Assembly (NCBI RefSeq): GCF_014201135.1
Contig: NZ_JACHDR010000001.1
Coordinates: forward strand, 744,001-808,000
DNA: 64,000 nt
DNA from: Neomicrococcus aestuarii
Lineage (GTDB): Bacteria; Actinomycetota; Actinomycetes; Actinomycetales; Micrococcaceae
Direction of reading: 5' to 3'
The translations under genes and the position numbers were made by a program. The notes below the pieces were generated by a model, which worked only from the letters and a program-made list of their open reading frames with translations, ran no database searches and was not told where the DNA came from. Numbering within the stretch: position 1 is the stretch's first letter; each line of letters opens with the position of its first letter. Below, piece after piece: positions 9,944 to 22,893 of the stretch.

Positions 9944-10570
9944 CTACTGTGAGTGGTCTTCGTGATCGGTCTTCGGAGTCAGCCCCATCAGGGTCACCAG
10001 TTCATCGGCGGCTCGCTTGACGTCGTCATTGATGATCGTGACATCGAATTCCGGCTCGGCAGCGAGTTCTATTCTAGCCGTATCTAGTCGACGCTGCTGT
10101 TCTTCGGGGCTTTCCGTGCCGCGCCCAATAAGTCGTCGCACCAATTCGTCCCAGTTGGGAGGCGCCAAGAACACGAACTGAGCCTCCGGCATGGACTCTT
10201 TGACTTGTCGCGCACCCTGGAGATCAATCTCAAGGAGGACACGTTTTCCGGACGCCGCAGCGTCGTCAACGGTCTTTCGAATGGTGCCGTACGAGTTCCG
10301 TCCGTGCACAACGGCCCACTCCAACATTTCGCCGTTCTCAGCCATACGTGCAAACTCGTCCGAGCTGACGAAGAAGTAGTGAGTTCCGTCTACTTCGCCT
10401 GGTCGGGCCTGTCGTGTGGTGGCGGAGACGGACAACCACACTTCAGGGTAGTTGTCACGAATGTAGGTAGAGATGGTTCCTTTGCCCACGGCGGTGGGTC
10501 CGGCAAGCACGGTTATCGAGGATCTTTTACCCGTTGAGTTGGTGTTCTCGATGGGTTCTGGGTGACTCAC
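9944..10570 (-). CDS. gmk: Guanylate kinase
   Basis: Phosphorylates GMP to GDP with ATP. The 208-aa sequence has the P-loop GPTAVGKGT (about residues 24-32), the GMP-binding segment [23 protein letters not shown] and the lid/[16 protein letters not shown] region. It lies 72 bp downstream of mihF and 67 bp upstream of rpoZ, in the usual actinobacterial order. Confidence 0.96.
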   Translation of the reverse strand: MSHPEPIENTNSTGKRSSITVLAGPTAVGKGTISTYIRDNYPEVWLSVSATTRQARPGEVDGTHYFFVSSDEFARMAENGEMLEWAVVHGRNSYGTIRKTVDDAAASGKRVLLEIDLQGARQVKESMPEAQFVFLAPPNWDELVRRLIGRGTESPEEQQRRLDTARIELAAEPEFDVTIINDDVKRAADELVTLMGLTPKTDHEDHSQ

Positions 10571-10642
10571 TTCTTCTCCTCGATACGCCCGTACTGAGCT
10601 GCGCAGTTCTCCCGCGCAGCTCTTTAGCGAGTCAACAGTACG

Positions 10643-10984
10643 CTAGCGAGGACGAGAATTCGACTTCGCTGAGTTGTTGAAATAGTCCGTGAGGGCGTTC
10701 TTCTGTTTGCGACCCAACCCTCGCAAACGCCGGGATTCTGAAATTCCCAGCTTGTGCATGATGGAGGTAGCACGCACGGCTCCTACGCCCGGAAGCGCTT
10801 CCAATAGTTCACCCACACGCAGCCGGGCAATTGCTTCATCATCTGGAACTAGTTCCAGAATCTGAGAAATGGAGAGCTCCCCCGCTGCAAATTCGGTTTT
10901 GATGCTGGCCCGACGAGTGCGTGCTTCGAGTGCCTTGGCACGAGCGTTAGCGCGATCCTCATCTGAAAGGTCTTTGAGTACCAC
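10643..10984 (-). CDS. mihF: Integration host factor, actinobacterial type (mIHF)
   Basis: Nucleoid-associated DNA-binding protein essential in mycobacteria, unrelated to E. coli IHF. The 113-aa product has an N-terminal basic helix (LSDEDRANARAKALEARTRR) and the helix-two-turns-helix region LLEALPGVGAVRATSIMHKLGISESRRLRGLG near residues 61-92. I chose the GTG at 10984 because GAGGAG stands 6 bp before it and the protein then begins MVLKDLS like its relatives. Open frame continues upstream to 11095, including an ATG at 11026, but neither upstream start has a convincing ribosome-binding site. It follows pyrF after about 180 bp. Confidence 0.9.
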   Translation of the reverse strand: MVLKDLSDEDRANARAKALEARTRRASIKTEFAAGELSISQILELVPDDEAIARLRVGELLEALPGVGAVRATSIMHKLGISESRRLRGLGRKQKNALTDYFNNSAKSNSRPR

Positions 10985-11164
10985 TGGCAGCTCCTCAGAA
11001 TTAATGCCTGGTGACGGATTATTCATGCTGCAACAAAAGTGGGATCTTTCGTCACAGCATGAATTGAACCTAGCGAACAAAAGGCGCCTAATCAACCCAT
11101 TTTCCGAACGAATTTAGGAAATTGGATATTAAACGAAGTATCGAGGTTCCACCACGGTCATGAA

Positions 11165-12078
11165 TTACTGAGTAAGGCTCGCAATCGTTTCCAGCGCGGA
11201 CGCCCGAAGCGATTCCACGCTGGGGCCAGCCTTCAAAATTCCACGGCTGCTATTGGCTAATACCAATGGCCACGCCGCACCGAAATCCTGACGCATTGCC
11301 ACAGGCGTAGCGCCTTGTGCACCCAAGCCTGGGGCGAGCAGAGGAGCATTGGTTCCCGGCAAGTCGATGCCAAGATCACGAGCCACACCTGCCACGGTTG
11401 CGCCGACCACCAGTCCTACAGAACCCATCGTCACTGCACCGGATGTGGAGGAGCTGGAGGTTCCGGCACCTGAGCCTTCGGTGTTTGCAGCTCGCTCTGC
11501 AGCGCGGCGATTCTCTTCGGCCACGGCTTCAGTGATGCGTCGAGCTACGGAGTCTTGACCGCCAACGTGCTGCAGGCTGGCGCCTTCAGGATTGGAGGTG
11601 AGCGCCAGCACAAAGATGCCGCGTCCTGTTTCGGCCGCGAGATCAAGCGCCGGTCGCAAGGACTCAAAACCCAAGTACGGGCTGACCGTGAGCGAATCAG
11701 CAGCAAGCGGTGAACCATCAGCAAGCCACGCCTCAGCGTAGGCCTGCATGGTGGATCCAATGTCTCCACGCTTCGCGTCCGCGATCGTCAGAACACCACG
11801 TTCGCGAGCTTCGGCCAACACTTCCTCAAGCACCCCGATCCCCCGGGAACCATGGCGCTCAAAAAGCGCCACTTGAGGCTTGATGGTGGCGGCAATATCT
11901 GCCGTGGCCTCCAAAACCGCACGAGAGAACGTTCGCAAGCCTGCGGCGTCGTCCGATAATCCCCATTGCGCCAGAAGCGCCGGGTGCGGATCAATACCTA
12001 CGCAGAGCGGCCCGCGGGTAGCCATGGCGTCCGCGAGTCGCTCACCAAAGCTAGCGCGCTTGACGCCGCTGGTTTCGC

Positions 12079-12082
<4 letters not shown>
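11165..12082 (-). CDS. pyrF: Orotidine 5'-phosphate decarboxylase, class 2
   Basis: Last step of UMP synthesis: removes CO2 from OMP. The 305-aa protein is of the longer class-2 type, with CVGIDPHP near the N-terminus, the catalytic DAKRGDIG segment (near residue 90) and [12 protein letters not shown] Gly/Ser/Thr-rich insertion ([16 protein letters not shown]) sits near residues 205-220 in place of a compact loop. The start is the GTG at 12082, which overlaps the carB stop by 4 bp (GTGA); open frame upstream belongs to carB sequence in another frame. Confidence 0.94.
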
Positions 12083-15383
<3,301 letters not shown>

Positions 15384-15384
<1 letters not shown>

Positions 15385-16577
15385 TAGTTCTTGTCCTCCT
15401 GCTGGCCAGCAACGTTCGTGGCTTCGTGATGCGCGCGCATCGTGTCTACAAATCGATCAAAAAGGTAAGCGGCATCGTGTGGTCCCGCGGCGGCTTCCGG
15501 GTGGTACTGCACGGAGAACGCCGGGATGTCGAGGCACTTCAGGCCCTCCACCACGTTGTCATTCAGGGAGGTGTGGCTCACCTGGACGCGACCGAATTCG
15601 GCCAGCGGCGCGGTGGTGGGCTCCCCCACCGGCGCATCCACGGCGAAGCCATGGTTCTGCGCGGTGATTTCCACCTTGCCGGTGGTGTGGTCTATGACGG
15701 GCTGGTTGATACCGCGGTGACCGAACTTGAGCTTGTACGTTCCGTATCCCAGCGCGCGGCCGAGGATCTGGTTGCCGAAGCAGATACCGAAGAACGGGAG
15801 ATCCTTGCGAAGAACATCGCGCAAGAGCTCTACCTGTGCGTCAGCGGTGCCCGGGTCACCGGGTCCGTTGGACATGAAGACACCGTCTGGGTTGACGGCT
15901 TCGATGTCGGCGAGTGTCGAGTTTGCAGGCAGTACGTGGACTTCCACGCCGCGCTCGGCGAAACGCTGCGGTGTCATTCCCTTGATACCCAGATCTAGGG
16001 CGGCGATACGGAAGATTGGCTCGCCTTCCCATCCGTGCTCTGAAGGTACGACGACGTAGCTTGCGTCAGCGCTAACCTCTTCAGCCAGGCGGGCACCGGC
16101 CATGGAGGGCTGGTTCTTGACTTCGGTGAGAAGCTCGGCTTCCGGGCGCTGTGCAGCCTCGCCGGAGAAAATGCCGGCCTTCATGGCTCCGCGATCGCGC
16201 AAGTGGCGCGTGAGAGCACGGGTGTCGACGCCCTGGATGCCCACGATGTCCTGAGCTGCAAGGAGATCGTTCAGGGAGCCCTCGGAGCGCCAGTTGGAGG
16301 GGCGGCGCGCTGCATCGCGCACCACGTATCCGGCAACCCAGATCTTGCGGGATTCGTTGTCCGTCTCATTGACGCCGGTGTTGCCGATGTGTGGAGCCGT
16401 CTGGACCACAATCTGGCGTGCGTAAGACGGATCCGTCAGGGTTTCCTGGTAGCCCGTCATACCCGTGTTGAACACGGCTTCGCCAAGGGTGGTTCCGGTG
16501 GATCCGTAGGTCTGTCCGCGGAAGATGCGGCCGTCCTCCAACACCAAAACTGCTGGTTGCAAGGTGGCGGTACTCAT
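15384..16577 (-). CDS. carA: Carbamoyl-phosphate synthase small subunit (glutaminase)
   Basis: Releases ammonia from glutamine and channels it to CarB. The 397-aa protein has the N-terminal CPSase small domain ([20 protein letters not shown]) and a class I glutamine amidotransferase domain with the nucleophile Cys in [16 protein letters not shown] and the catalytic HPE in [12 protein letters not shown]. Start and stop overlap the neighbours (ATGA with the membrane gene, TAATG with carB). Confidence 0.97.
16046..16060 (+). repeat. Recurrent word, near match GTACGACGACGTAGC
   Basis: One change (C to T at the tenth core base). It lies in carA and is read on the gene strand as Ser-Tyr-Val-Val-Val, a different frame and peptide from other copies. 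Confidence 0.5.
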
Positions 16578-17122
16578 GCCGACTTCCTCTCGTTGTGTGC
16601 GGTGTGCGGCGCGATGGATTCGATCGCCGCGAAAAGTTCTGATTGCTGCTGGTGGTAACGGGCCCGGAAACCGGTATCGACGTTGGACTCAGCGGAATCC
16701 TGAATGCCCTCGTGGGCACCAATGTTCCACTCGATCACGATCAAGCCCTCTTTTTCAACAAATTTTCCGGCCATGCCCGATTCGAGACGAACGCCACGCA
16801 AGGAACCTGCCGGAATGAACACCGGCGCTGCACCGTCGCGGTTCAACAGCACGCCTTCAGAATGAACTGAAAGCTCGGCGTTCGTCCGGATTCCCAAGCC
16901 GTGCACGGCAATACGATCCAGATAATCGTGAGCGGTCGTCGTCGTAATGTACGTTCCCTGCCCCGAAACGAGCGGTTCGCTCAACGTGGCCGGGACAGCC
17001 GGCGGAACGGGGACGTCCGCTTGGCGCTTGAGGCGGTTACGCCAGCCCAACGCCATGAGGCCCAAGACCACCACAATGATCGCGAGGGTGATCAGAATGG
17101 CTGGAAGGTAATCGGTGTTCAC
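16574..17122 (-). CDS. Conserved membrane protein of the pyrimidine operon (Rv1382-like)
   Basis: Function unknown. The 182-aa protein has one N-terminal transmembrane helix ([20 protein letters not shown], about residues 8-27), a short basic stretch (RNRLKRQ), a Pro-rich spacer, then about 125 cytoplasmic residues predicted as mainly beta strands and ending Gln/Glu-rich. Its slot between pyrC and carA matches Rv1382 of M. tuberculosis. It overlaps both neighbours by 4 bp (GTGA and ATGA), so it is made together with the pyrimidine enzymes. It might anchor or regulate them at the membrane, but nothing in the sequence proves that. Confidence 0.85.
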   Translation of the reverse strand: MNTDYLPAILITLAIIVVVLGLMALGWRNRLKRQADVPVPPAVPATLSEPLVSGQGTYITTTTAHDYLDRIAVHGLGIRTNAELSVHSEGVLLNRDGAAPVFIPAGSLRGVRLESGMAGKFVEKEGLIVIEWNIGAHEGIQDSAESNVDTGFRARYHQQQSELFAAIESIAPHTAHNERKSA

Positions 17123-18456
17123 GCAGATGCCCCTTCGATTGCGGAGGCCGGGTGCGGATCATTCAGCGAGCCGTTGAGCACGGTGGGGTGACCGTGGAAG
17201 AAAACGTGGCGGACGGAGCCGTGAACTTCCATGTCGCGGAACGGCGAGTTGCGGCCCTTCGTGGCCATCGCCTCCGGATTCACGGTCCAGGCAGCTTCCG
17301 CATCAACGAAGGTGAGGTTTGCCGGTTCGCCCACGGCTACCGGGCGGCCCTGATTCGTCAGGCGTCCAATGTCAGCGGGCTTCTGCGACATGATCTCCGC
17401 GACACGATCCCAACCAATCAAGCCAGTCTTGACGAGAGTCTCATTCACAATTGCGAACGCAGTCTCGAGGCCCGTCATGCCCATAGCTGCTTGCGCCCAT
17501 TCGCAGTCCTTGGACTCGCTCGGGTGTGGCGCGTGATCGGTACCGATGATGTCGATGGTGCCGTCAGCGACGGCGGCACGCAAAGCCTGGACGTCCTTGT
17601 CAGCGCGCAAGGGTGGATTCACCTTGTACACCGGGTTGAACGTGCGGACCAGCTCATCCGTGAGGAGCAAGTGGTGCGGGGTGACTTCAGCGGTCACGTT
17701 GACGCCGCGGGACTTGGCCCAGCGGATGATCTCAACGCTACCGGCGGTGGACACGTGGCAGACATGCAAACGCGAATCCACGTGCTCGGCGAGCAAGACG
17801 TCCCGAGCGATGATGGCCTCTTCAGCAACCGCCGGCCAGCCGGCCAAACCGAGATCGGCACTCACAGTGCCCTCGTTCATTTGAGCGCCCTCAGTCAGGC
17901 GGGGCTCTTGAGCGTGCTGAGCGACGACGCCATCGAAGGCCTTCACGTACTCGAGCGCGCGGCGCATCAGCACGGGATCGAAAACGCAGATTCCATCGTC
18001 GGAGAAGACACGGACCTGTGCACGAGAATCGGCCATAGCGCCCATCTCGCTCAAGCGCTCGCCCTTGAGGCCCACAGTCACGGCGCCTACCGGGCGAACA
18101 TCCACCCAGCCGCTGCGCTTGCCCAAGCTCCAGACCTGCTCCACCACTCCGGCGGTGTCGGCTACCGGCAAGGAGTTCGCCATGGCGTGAACGGCGGTGA
18201 AGCCACCCAGCGCAGCCGCGCGGGTACCGGTTTCGACGGTCTCTGCGTCTTCGCGTCCTGGTTCACGCAAGTGAGTGTGCAGATCGACGAACGCCGGAAG
18301 CGCCACGAGTCCGCTGGCGTCCACGGTGGTGGCGTTCGCGGCGTCTTGATGCTGAGAAGCTTCGGCGCCGAGCGCCACAATGGTGCCGTGTGAAATCAGG
18401 ATGTCCAGAGTCTCTCCGCCCAGAACGGAGGCACCGGTTACAAGATAAGTGGTCAT
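17119..18456 (-). CDS. pyrC: Dihydroorotase
   Basis: Zn amidohydrolase closing carbamoyl aspartate to dihydroorotate. About 445 aa, long type I form. Metal-site motifs are DLHTHLREPGRED near residue 58 and GTDHAPHPSESKD in the second half. I place the start at the ATG at 18456 because AAAGGG lies 9 bp before it; the GTG three codons earlier (18465) would overlap that ribosome-binding site. The start is 12 bp past the pyrB stop. Confidence 0.95.
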   Translation of the reverse strand: MTTYLVTGASVLGGETLDILISHGTIVALGAEASQHQDAANATTVDASGLVALPAFVDLHTHLREPGREDAETVETGTRAAALGGFTAVHAMANSLPVADTAGVVEQVWSLGKRSGWVDVRPVGAVTVGLKGERLSEMGAMADSRAQVRVFSDDGICVFDPVLMRRALEYVKAFDGVVAQHAQEPRLTEGAQMNEGTVSADLGLAGWPAVAEEAIIARDVLLAEHVDSRLHVCHVSTAGSVEIIRWAKSRGVNVTAEVTPHHLLLTDELVRTFNPVYKVNPPLRADKDVQALRAAVADGTIDIIGTDHAPHPSESKDCEWAQAAMGMTGLETAFAIVNETLVKTGLIGWDRVAEIMSQKPADIGRLTNQGRPVAVGEPANLTFVDAEAAWTVNPEAMATKGRNSPFRDMEVHGSVRHVFFHGHPTVLNGSLNDPHPASAIEGASA

Positions 18457-18468
18457 GTGGTTCACCCT

Positions 18469-19437
18469 TTACGATTCGTCGAGCTCGCCGCTGAGCAAGA
18501 GGTAGAGAACAGCCATACGCACGGAGACGCCGTTCGTGACTTGCTGCAGGACTTTGGATTGCGCGCTATCCGCTGCAGCTGAAGAAATTTCCAGACCCCG
18601 GTTCATGGGACCCGGGTGAAGAATGATGGACTCCTGGTCCGTGGCATTCATGAAATGTTCGAAGCGGTCATCCGTCAAGCCCCAGCGGCGCGAGTATTCG
18701 CGCTCATTCGGGAAGAATGCGGCGTTCATGCGCTCAGCCTGAACGCGCAACATCATGACGGCGTTGGGTTGTTCGGCCAGAGCTTCATCCAGATCGAACT
18801 TGATGTCGCACGGCCAGTTGGCGCCCACCGGAACAAGCGTGGGAGGAGCCACGAGGGTGACCTTAGCGCCAAGAGTGGTGAGCAGCCAGACGTTGGAGCG
18901 CGCCACACGGGAATGGAGAATGTCGCCCACGATGGTCACATGCATGCCCTCGAGAGCGGCGCCGGTAGAAGGACCGCCGGCAACCGGGGACCAGTGACGT
19001 CGCAAGGTGAAAGCGTCCAAGAGTGCCTGGGTTGGGTGCTCATGAGTTCCGTCGCCCGCGTTGACCACGGCGCCGGAGATCCAGTCCGTTGCGGCCAAGC
19101 GTGCTGGTGCACCGGAGGCCGAGTGGCGAATCACCACAGCGTCAGCTCCCATGGCTTCGAGCGTCTGAGCCGTGTCCTTGAGGCTCTCGCCCTTCGAGAC
19201 GGAGGAACCCTTGGCGGCGAAGTTGATGACGTCTGCGCTGAGTCGCTTAGCGGCGGCTTCAAAGGAGATGCGCGTACGCGTGGAGTCTTCAAAGAAGAGG
19301 TTCACTACGGTGCGACCGCGCAAGGCCGGAAGCTTCTTCACTTCGCGTTGGGATACCGCCGCCATTTCTTCGGCGACATCCAAAATGTTGATGGCTTGCT
19401 CGCGCGTGAGGTCCTTCGTGGACAACAAGTGCTTCAC
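18469..19437 (-). CDS. pyrB: Aspartate carbamoyltransferase catalytic subunit
   Basis: Joins carbamoyl phosphate and aspartate, the committed step of pyrimidine synthesis. At 322 aa it carries the carbamoyl-phosphate loop [13 protein letters not shown] (near residues 49-61), [12 protein letters not shown] and a C-terminal aspartate domain. No pyrI regulatory subunit is present, as is usual for actinobacteria. Its GTG start shares one base with the pyrR stop (TAGTG), so PyrR control of the first gene would also affect this one. Confidence 0.97.
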   Translation of the reverse strand: MKHLLSTKDLTREQAINILDVAEEMAAVSQREVKKLPALRGRTVVNLFFEDSTRTRISFEAAAKRLSADVINFAAKGSSVSKGESLKDTAQTLEAMGADAVVIRHSASGAPARLAATDWISGAVVNAGDGTHEHPTQALLDAFTLRRHWSPVAGGPSTGAALEGMHVTIVGDILHSRVARSNVWLLTTLGAKVTLVAPPTLVPVGANWPCDIKFDLDEALAEQPNAVMMLRVQAERMNAAFFPNEREYSRRWGLTDDRFEHFMNATDQESIILHPGPMNRGLEISSAAADSAQSKVLQQVTNGVSVRMAVLYLLLSGELDES

Positions 19438-20048
19438 TACTTCTCCCCTGCGCTCAAGATCACTACTTCGTTGACGCCCACGCCGTCGATTTCATCCGTC
19501 TCCTCCAGATGAACTTTGACGCGTTCGGACTGCGCCGTAGGGAGGTTTTTGCCAACGTGGTCGGCGCGAATGGGGAGTTCGCGGTGTCCGCGATCCACCA
19601 AAACGGCCAAGCGCACTACGCGTGGCCTGCCCAAGTCCACCATGGCGTCGAGTGCAGCGCGGATGGTGCGCCCCGAGAAGAGCACGTCGTCGACGAGGAC
19701 TACGTTCTTTCCGTCAATGCCTTGAACAGGAAGCTTGGTGGGGGCTGGTGTGCGTGATTTGCTACGGCGAAGATCGTCCCGGTACATGGTGACATCGAGT
19801 TGACCCACGAGGGAATCTGCATCTACGCCGGTTTCGGCGGCAATGTTGCGGGCGATGCGCTGAGCGAGCGGGAAACCGCGCCGAGGGATACCGAGGATCA
19901 CAAGATCATCGACGCCTTTATTGGCTTCAATGATTTCGTATGAAATTCTCTTGAGAACGCGCTCAATATCTGAGCCGTTGAGTACTACTCGTTCACTGCG
20001 CGGCGAGGGTGCACCCGAATCTGTCGATTCGGAAAGGTGTTCCGACAT
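19437..20048 (-). CDS. pyrR: Pyrimidine operon RNA-binding regulator / uracil phosphoribosyltransferase
   Basis: PyrR binds the pyr leader RNA when UMP is high and represses expression; it also has uracil phosphoribosyltransferase activity. The 203-aa protein has the PRPP loop [20 protein letters not shown] (near residues 115-135) and an [15 protein letters not shown] segment. About 20 extra residues at the N-terminus are Ser/Glu-rich. It is the first gene of the operon and has a strong ribosome-binding site, GGGAAGGAG, inside the leader element that PyrR is expected to bind. Confidence 0.96.
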   Translation of the reverse strand: MSEHLSESTDSGAPSPRSERVVLNGSDIERVLKRISYEIIEANKGVDDLVILGIPRRGFPLAQRIARNIAAETGVDADSLVGQLDVTMYRDDLRRSKSRTPAPTKLPVQGIDGKNVVLVDDVLFSGRTIRAALDAMVDLGRPRVVRLAVLVDRGHRELPIRADHVGKNLPTAQSERVKVHLEETDEIDGVGVNEVVILSAGEK

Positions 20049-20097
20049 GCCGACTCCTTCCCCGCCTCACAGGACGGACTTTAAAGGTTGTCTGACG
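20049..20097 (-). promoter_or_regulatory. PyrR-binding leader of the pyr operon
   Basis: The short leader contains, on the minus strand, TTTAAAGTCCGTCCTGTGAG, then GCGGGGAAGGAG before the pyrR ATG (about 20087-20049). UCCUGUGAGGC fits the conserved PyrR recognition sequence (UCCNGNGAGGC-type loop). The Shine-Dalgarno GGGAAGGAG is contiguous with the element and no terminator hairpin follows, so repression of translation, as described for Mycobacterium smegmatis, is more likely than attenuation. Confidence 0.65.
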
Positions 20098-20103
20098 TGC
20101 TCT

Positions 20104-20109
20104 AAACTA
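20104..20109 (-). promoter_or_regulatory. Possible -10 box of the pyr operon
   Basis: TAGTTT on the minus strand, identical to the glpK -10 box. It would give a leader of about 50 nt, just long enough for the PyrR element. No good -35 box is visible. Confidence 0.35.
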
Positions 20110-20152
20110 CCACGACTCTCACCACCGCTTCGAGGACACTACGCTAGATCTC

Positions 20153-21313
20153 ATGAGCGTTCCCTCACAATCCTTCTACCCGCAACCGGGCCGCAACTCG
20201 GGCTCTGTGGGCTCCAGTGTCGCTGTGGCGATCGCACTCGTAGCGCTCTTCATGATTCTTGGTGGCGTGGCCTTCTTCCTCTGGTCCTCTTTCGGGACCG
20301 GCGGACTCACTTTCACCACCCTCTTGGCGCTCATCCCCCTCGGTATTTGCCTCTGGGGATTGCGGTGGGTGGACCGCTGGGATCCCGAGCCACGGGTCTT
20401 CGTGACCATCGCACTGTTGTGGGGTGCCGGAGCTTCCGTTGCGCTTGCCTTGTTGTTCGGTGACTTCTTCTCCGCAGCGTTTGGGGCGTTTTCCCCCTTC
20501 AACGATCCCGAACTCTTCGGAGCCCTGATCCAGGCACCGGTGATTGAGGAGATCAGCAAGGGCCTGGGTGTCTTGTTGATTTTCCACTTGGCACGGAGCC
20601 ACTTCGATGGCCCCATCGACGGCATCGTGTACGGCGGTTTAGTGGGCGCGGGATTCGCCTTTACCGAGAACATTCTGTACTTCATGAGCTCCTTCGCCGA
20701 TCACGAAACAAGCCTCGTCCAAATCTTTGTCCTCCGCGGCCTCTTCTCACCGTTCGCTCACGTGCTCTTTACGGCGTGGATTGGGTTCATGCTGGGGCTG
20801 TCTCTGGAACACGGGAAGCGCCGCGCGTGGCTCTTGTACTTCTTGGCAGGCCTCATTCCAGCGATGGTCGCCCATTTCTTCTGGAACGGCGGGCTGGGCC
20901 TGTTCTTCGACGATTTCTTTAGCTTCTACTTCCTCTTCCAGATGCCCCTGTTCATCGTGACGGTCCTTGCCGTCTGGTACTTGCGCAGGCTGGAGCGCAA
21001 GCTCTTGGCGCAGCGTTTGGGTGATTACGCGACTGCGGGCTGGTTATCTGCTGAAGAAGTGCAGATGTTTACGACGCCGCAGGGTCGCCGCAGTGCCCGG
21101 GCTTGGGCGGCAGGTGGTGGCGCGGCCGGATTGATGCGGGACTTTACCGCTACCGCAACGCGATTGGGTGCCACTCGCCACCGCATCGTGCGCGGTCACG
21201 CGCTCCGTAACGATGCCGCCGAAGAGCAAAGACTTCTACAGCTTCTGGTGCGCCAACGTCAACAGCTCTTTGCGCAGGTCCAGGCGAACCGCAGCTTTGG
21301 CGCTGGACGCTAG
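20153..21313 (+). CDS. PrsW-family intramembrane metalloprotease
   Basis: Polytopic membrane protein of 386 aa with about eight hydrophobic segments between residues 22 and 280, followed by a roughly 100-residue basic, Ala/Arg/Gln-rich cytoplasmic tail. The PrsW signature is visible: EEISKG at 132-137, FTENILYF near 170-177, a His in FSPFAHVLF near 203, and HFFWNG near 244. The Bacillus relative cuts anti-sigma factor RsiW; the target here is unknown and no sigma or anti-sigma gene is adjacent. It is divergent from the pyr operon. No clear ribosome-binding site precedes the ATG. Confidence 0.88.
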   Translation: MSVPSQSFYPQPGRNSGSVGSSVAVAIALVALFMILGGVAFFLWSSFGTGGLTFTTLLALIPLGICLWGLRWVDRWDPEPRVFVTIALLWGAGASVALALLFGDFFSAAFGAFSPFNDPELFGALIQAPVIEEISKGLGVLLIFHLARSHFDGPIDGIVYGGLVGAGFAFTENILYFMSSFADHETSLVQIFVLRGLFSPFAHVLFTAWIGFMLGLSLEHGKRRAWLLYFLAGLIPAMVAHFFWNGGLGLFFDDFFSFYFLFQMPLFIVTVLAVWYLRRLERKLLAQRLGDYATAGWLSAEEVQMFTTPQGRRSARAWAAGGGAAGLMRDFTATATRLGATRHRIVRGHALRNDAAEEQRLLQLLVRQRQQLFAQVQANRSFGAGR

Positions 21314-21314
21314 C

Positions 21315-21329
21315 CAAGCGTCGTCGTAC
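21315..21329 (-). repeat. Recurrent word between two convergent genes (core 21318-21327)
   Basis: GTACGACGACGCTTG on the minus strand. It lies entirely in the 28-bp gap between the prsW stop and the oxidoreductase stop, so no protein constraint can explain it. Confidence 0.7.
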
Positions 21330-21341
21330 TCCAGAGAAATC

Positions 21342-22367
21342 TTATGACTCGGTGGGCTGGTCAACAGCGAAACCGGGCCCCAATAGAACTTCCTTGCCAA
21401 GAGCGCCGCTAGTACCCAATGATTCGATTGCGGAAACAGCCTCTTCGAAGGGGTGAGTGGCTCCAACAATTGGTCGAACGACGCCCGAATCCACTAGCTT
21501 AGCCAGCTGAGCCAACTGCTCTCCAGACGATTTCATGAGCAGAAACTTGTATGTGACGCCCAAGTTTCGAGCCAGTCGTCGGGTCTTAAAGCTCATTGCG
21601 GCGACGGCCAAACGGACTACCGGGTTCAGGCCCGCCTCGCGCGCAAAGGTTGGCGTAGGTGGGCCAGAAATTCCCACCACGATTCCGCCTCGACGAACGA
21701 CTTTGAGGGATTTCTCCAGATTCGCGCCGCCGAGTGAATCGAGGACGAAGTCATAGCTCTCCAGTTCACTTTCAAAGTCCTGAGTACGGTAGTCGATCGC
21801 GATGTCTGCGCCGAGACTACGGACGAACTCGATATTCTTTGCCGAAACCGTGGTTGCTACCTGGGCACCCAAATGCTTAGCGATTTGAATCGCAATGGAG
21901 CCCACGCCGCCTGCACCGGCATGAATGAGAACTTTCTGGCCGGCCTGCACAGTGCCGAGATCCACGAGGGCTTGCCACGCAGTAAGCGCCACGAGCGGCA
22001 AGGACGCTGCTTCCACCGTGCTGATGGATCGCGGCGTTAGCGCAACATCGTCCTCGTGAACGGAAATCTTCTCAGCGAAGGTGCCAATGCGAAAGTCTCG
22101 CGGTCGCGCATATACCTGGTCGCCGCTCTTGAACCGCGTGACAGCCACTCCGGTTGCAAGGATGGTACCTGCTAGATCATGGCCAAGAGTCACAGGCATC
22201 TTGTACGGAAGTATCACTTTGAACTCGCCGGCTTGTAGTCGCGCGTCGATGTGGTTAATGCTTGCAGCCTCCACCCGGATCAGAACGTCATGGTCACCGA
22301 CAGACGGTTCCGGAACATCCTTTTCAATAACGGGCTGCTTATAGTTCTCAAAAAGAATGGCGCGCAT
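21342..22367 (-). CDS. Zinc-independent quinone-oxidoreductase-like dehydrogenase (MDR family)
   Basis: NAD(P)H-dependent oxidoreductase of the medium-chain family; substrate unknown. From the chosen ATG it is 341 aa: GroES-like domain (MRAILFENYKQPVIEKDVPEP), GHDLAG, then the Rossmann motif HAGAGGVGSIAIQIAKHLGA near residue 150. The Zn-binding Cys/His set of alcohol dehydrogenases is absent, so it resembles quinone or enone reductases. The frame stays open to 22451, but the family start and a GGCGG sequence just upstream favour 22367. It stands alone, convergent with prsW. Confidence 0.88.
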   Translation of the reverse strand: MRAILFENYKQPVIEKDVPEPSVGDHDVLIRVEAASINHIDARLQAGEFKVILPYKMPVTLGHDLAGTILATGVAVTRFKSGDQVYARPRDFRIGTFAEKISVHEDDVALTPRSISTVEAASLPLVALTAWQALVDLGTVQAGQKVLIHAGAGGVGSIAIQIAKHLGAQVATTVSAKNIEFVRSLGADIAIDYRTQDFESELESYDFVLDSLGGANLEKSLKVVRRGGIVVGISGPPTPTFAREAGLNPVVRLAVAAMSFKTRRLARNLGVTYKFLLMKSSGEQLAQLAKLVDSGVVRPIVGATHPFEEAVSAIESLGTSGALGKEVLLGPGFAVDQPTES

Positions 22368-22482
22368 GCCGCCAAGTCTTCCACGAAATTCATAGCGAAG
22401 GTTAAGCATTGAATGCGAGATCCCACACGCAAAACGTGCAGAACCCCGCATTCACAAAGTGCAACGAGTCCTAAGAACTCCT

Positions 22483-22893
22483 CTAGGCCAACAAGGTTGG
22501 CTTGAGCTCAAGCAAGCGGCCCAACAAACCAGAGATGAACTCCGGGGAATCATCCGTGGAAAGTTCGCTGGCGATGTCTCCTGCTTCCTTGACGGCGACC
22601 TTGTCGGGAACGTCGTCGTTGAACAGCAGCTCCCACGTGGCTACACGCAAGATGGAACGATCAACTGCCGGCATACGCTCCAGGGACCAACCCTTGGAAT
22701 AAGTTTCCAAGTACTCGTCAATGCGAGCAATCTTGGAATCAACTCCACGAAGAATGCTCTCCGTGTAGGCCGAAATCTGCTGATCCGTTACCCGGCGGCG
22801 CAATTCCATGGCGTCGATGATGGGAACATCGCGTGCTTCAGCCTCGAACAATACCTCCACAGCGCGGAGTCGCGCTTTGGTGCGAGCATTCAC
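22483..22893 (-). CDS. nusB: Transcription antitermination factor NusB
   Basis: Binds boxA RNA with S10 and promotes antitermination of rRNA operons. The 136-aa protein begins [22 protein letters not shown] and ends with the conserved [29 protein letters not shown] segment. The GTG start overlaps the efp stop by 4 bp (GTGA), so efp and nusB are co-translated. Confidence 0.96.
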   Translation of the reverse strand: MNARTKARLRAVEVLFEAEARDVPIIDAMELRRRVTDQQISAYTESILRGVDSKIARIDEYLETYSKGWSLERMPAVDRSILRVATWELLFNDDVPDKVAVKEAGDIASELSTDDSPEFISGLLGRLLELKPTLLA

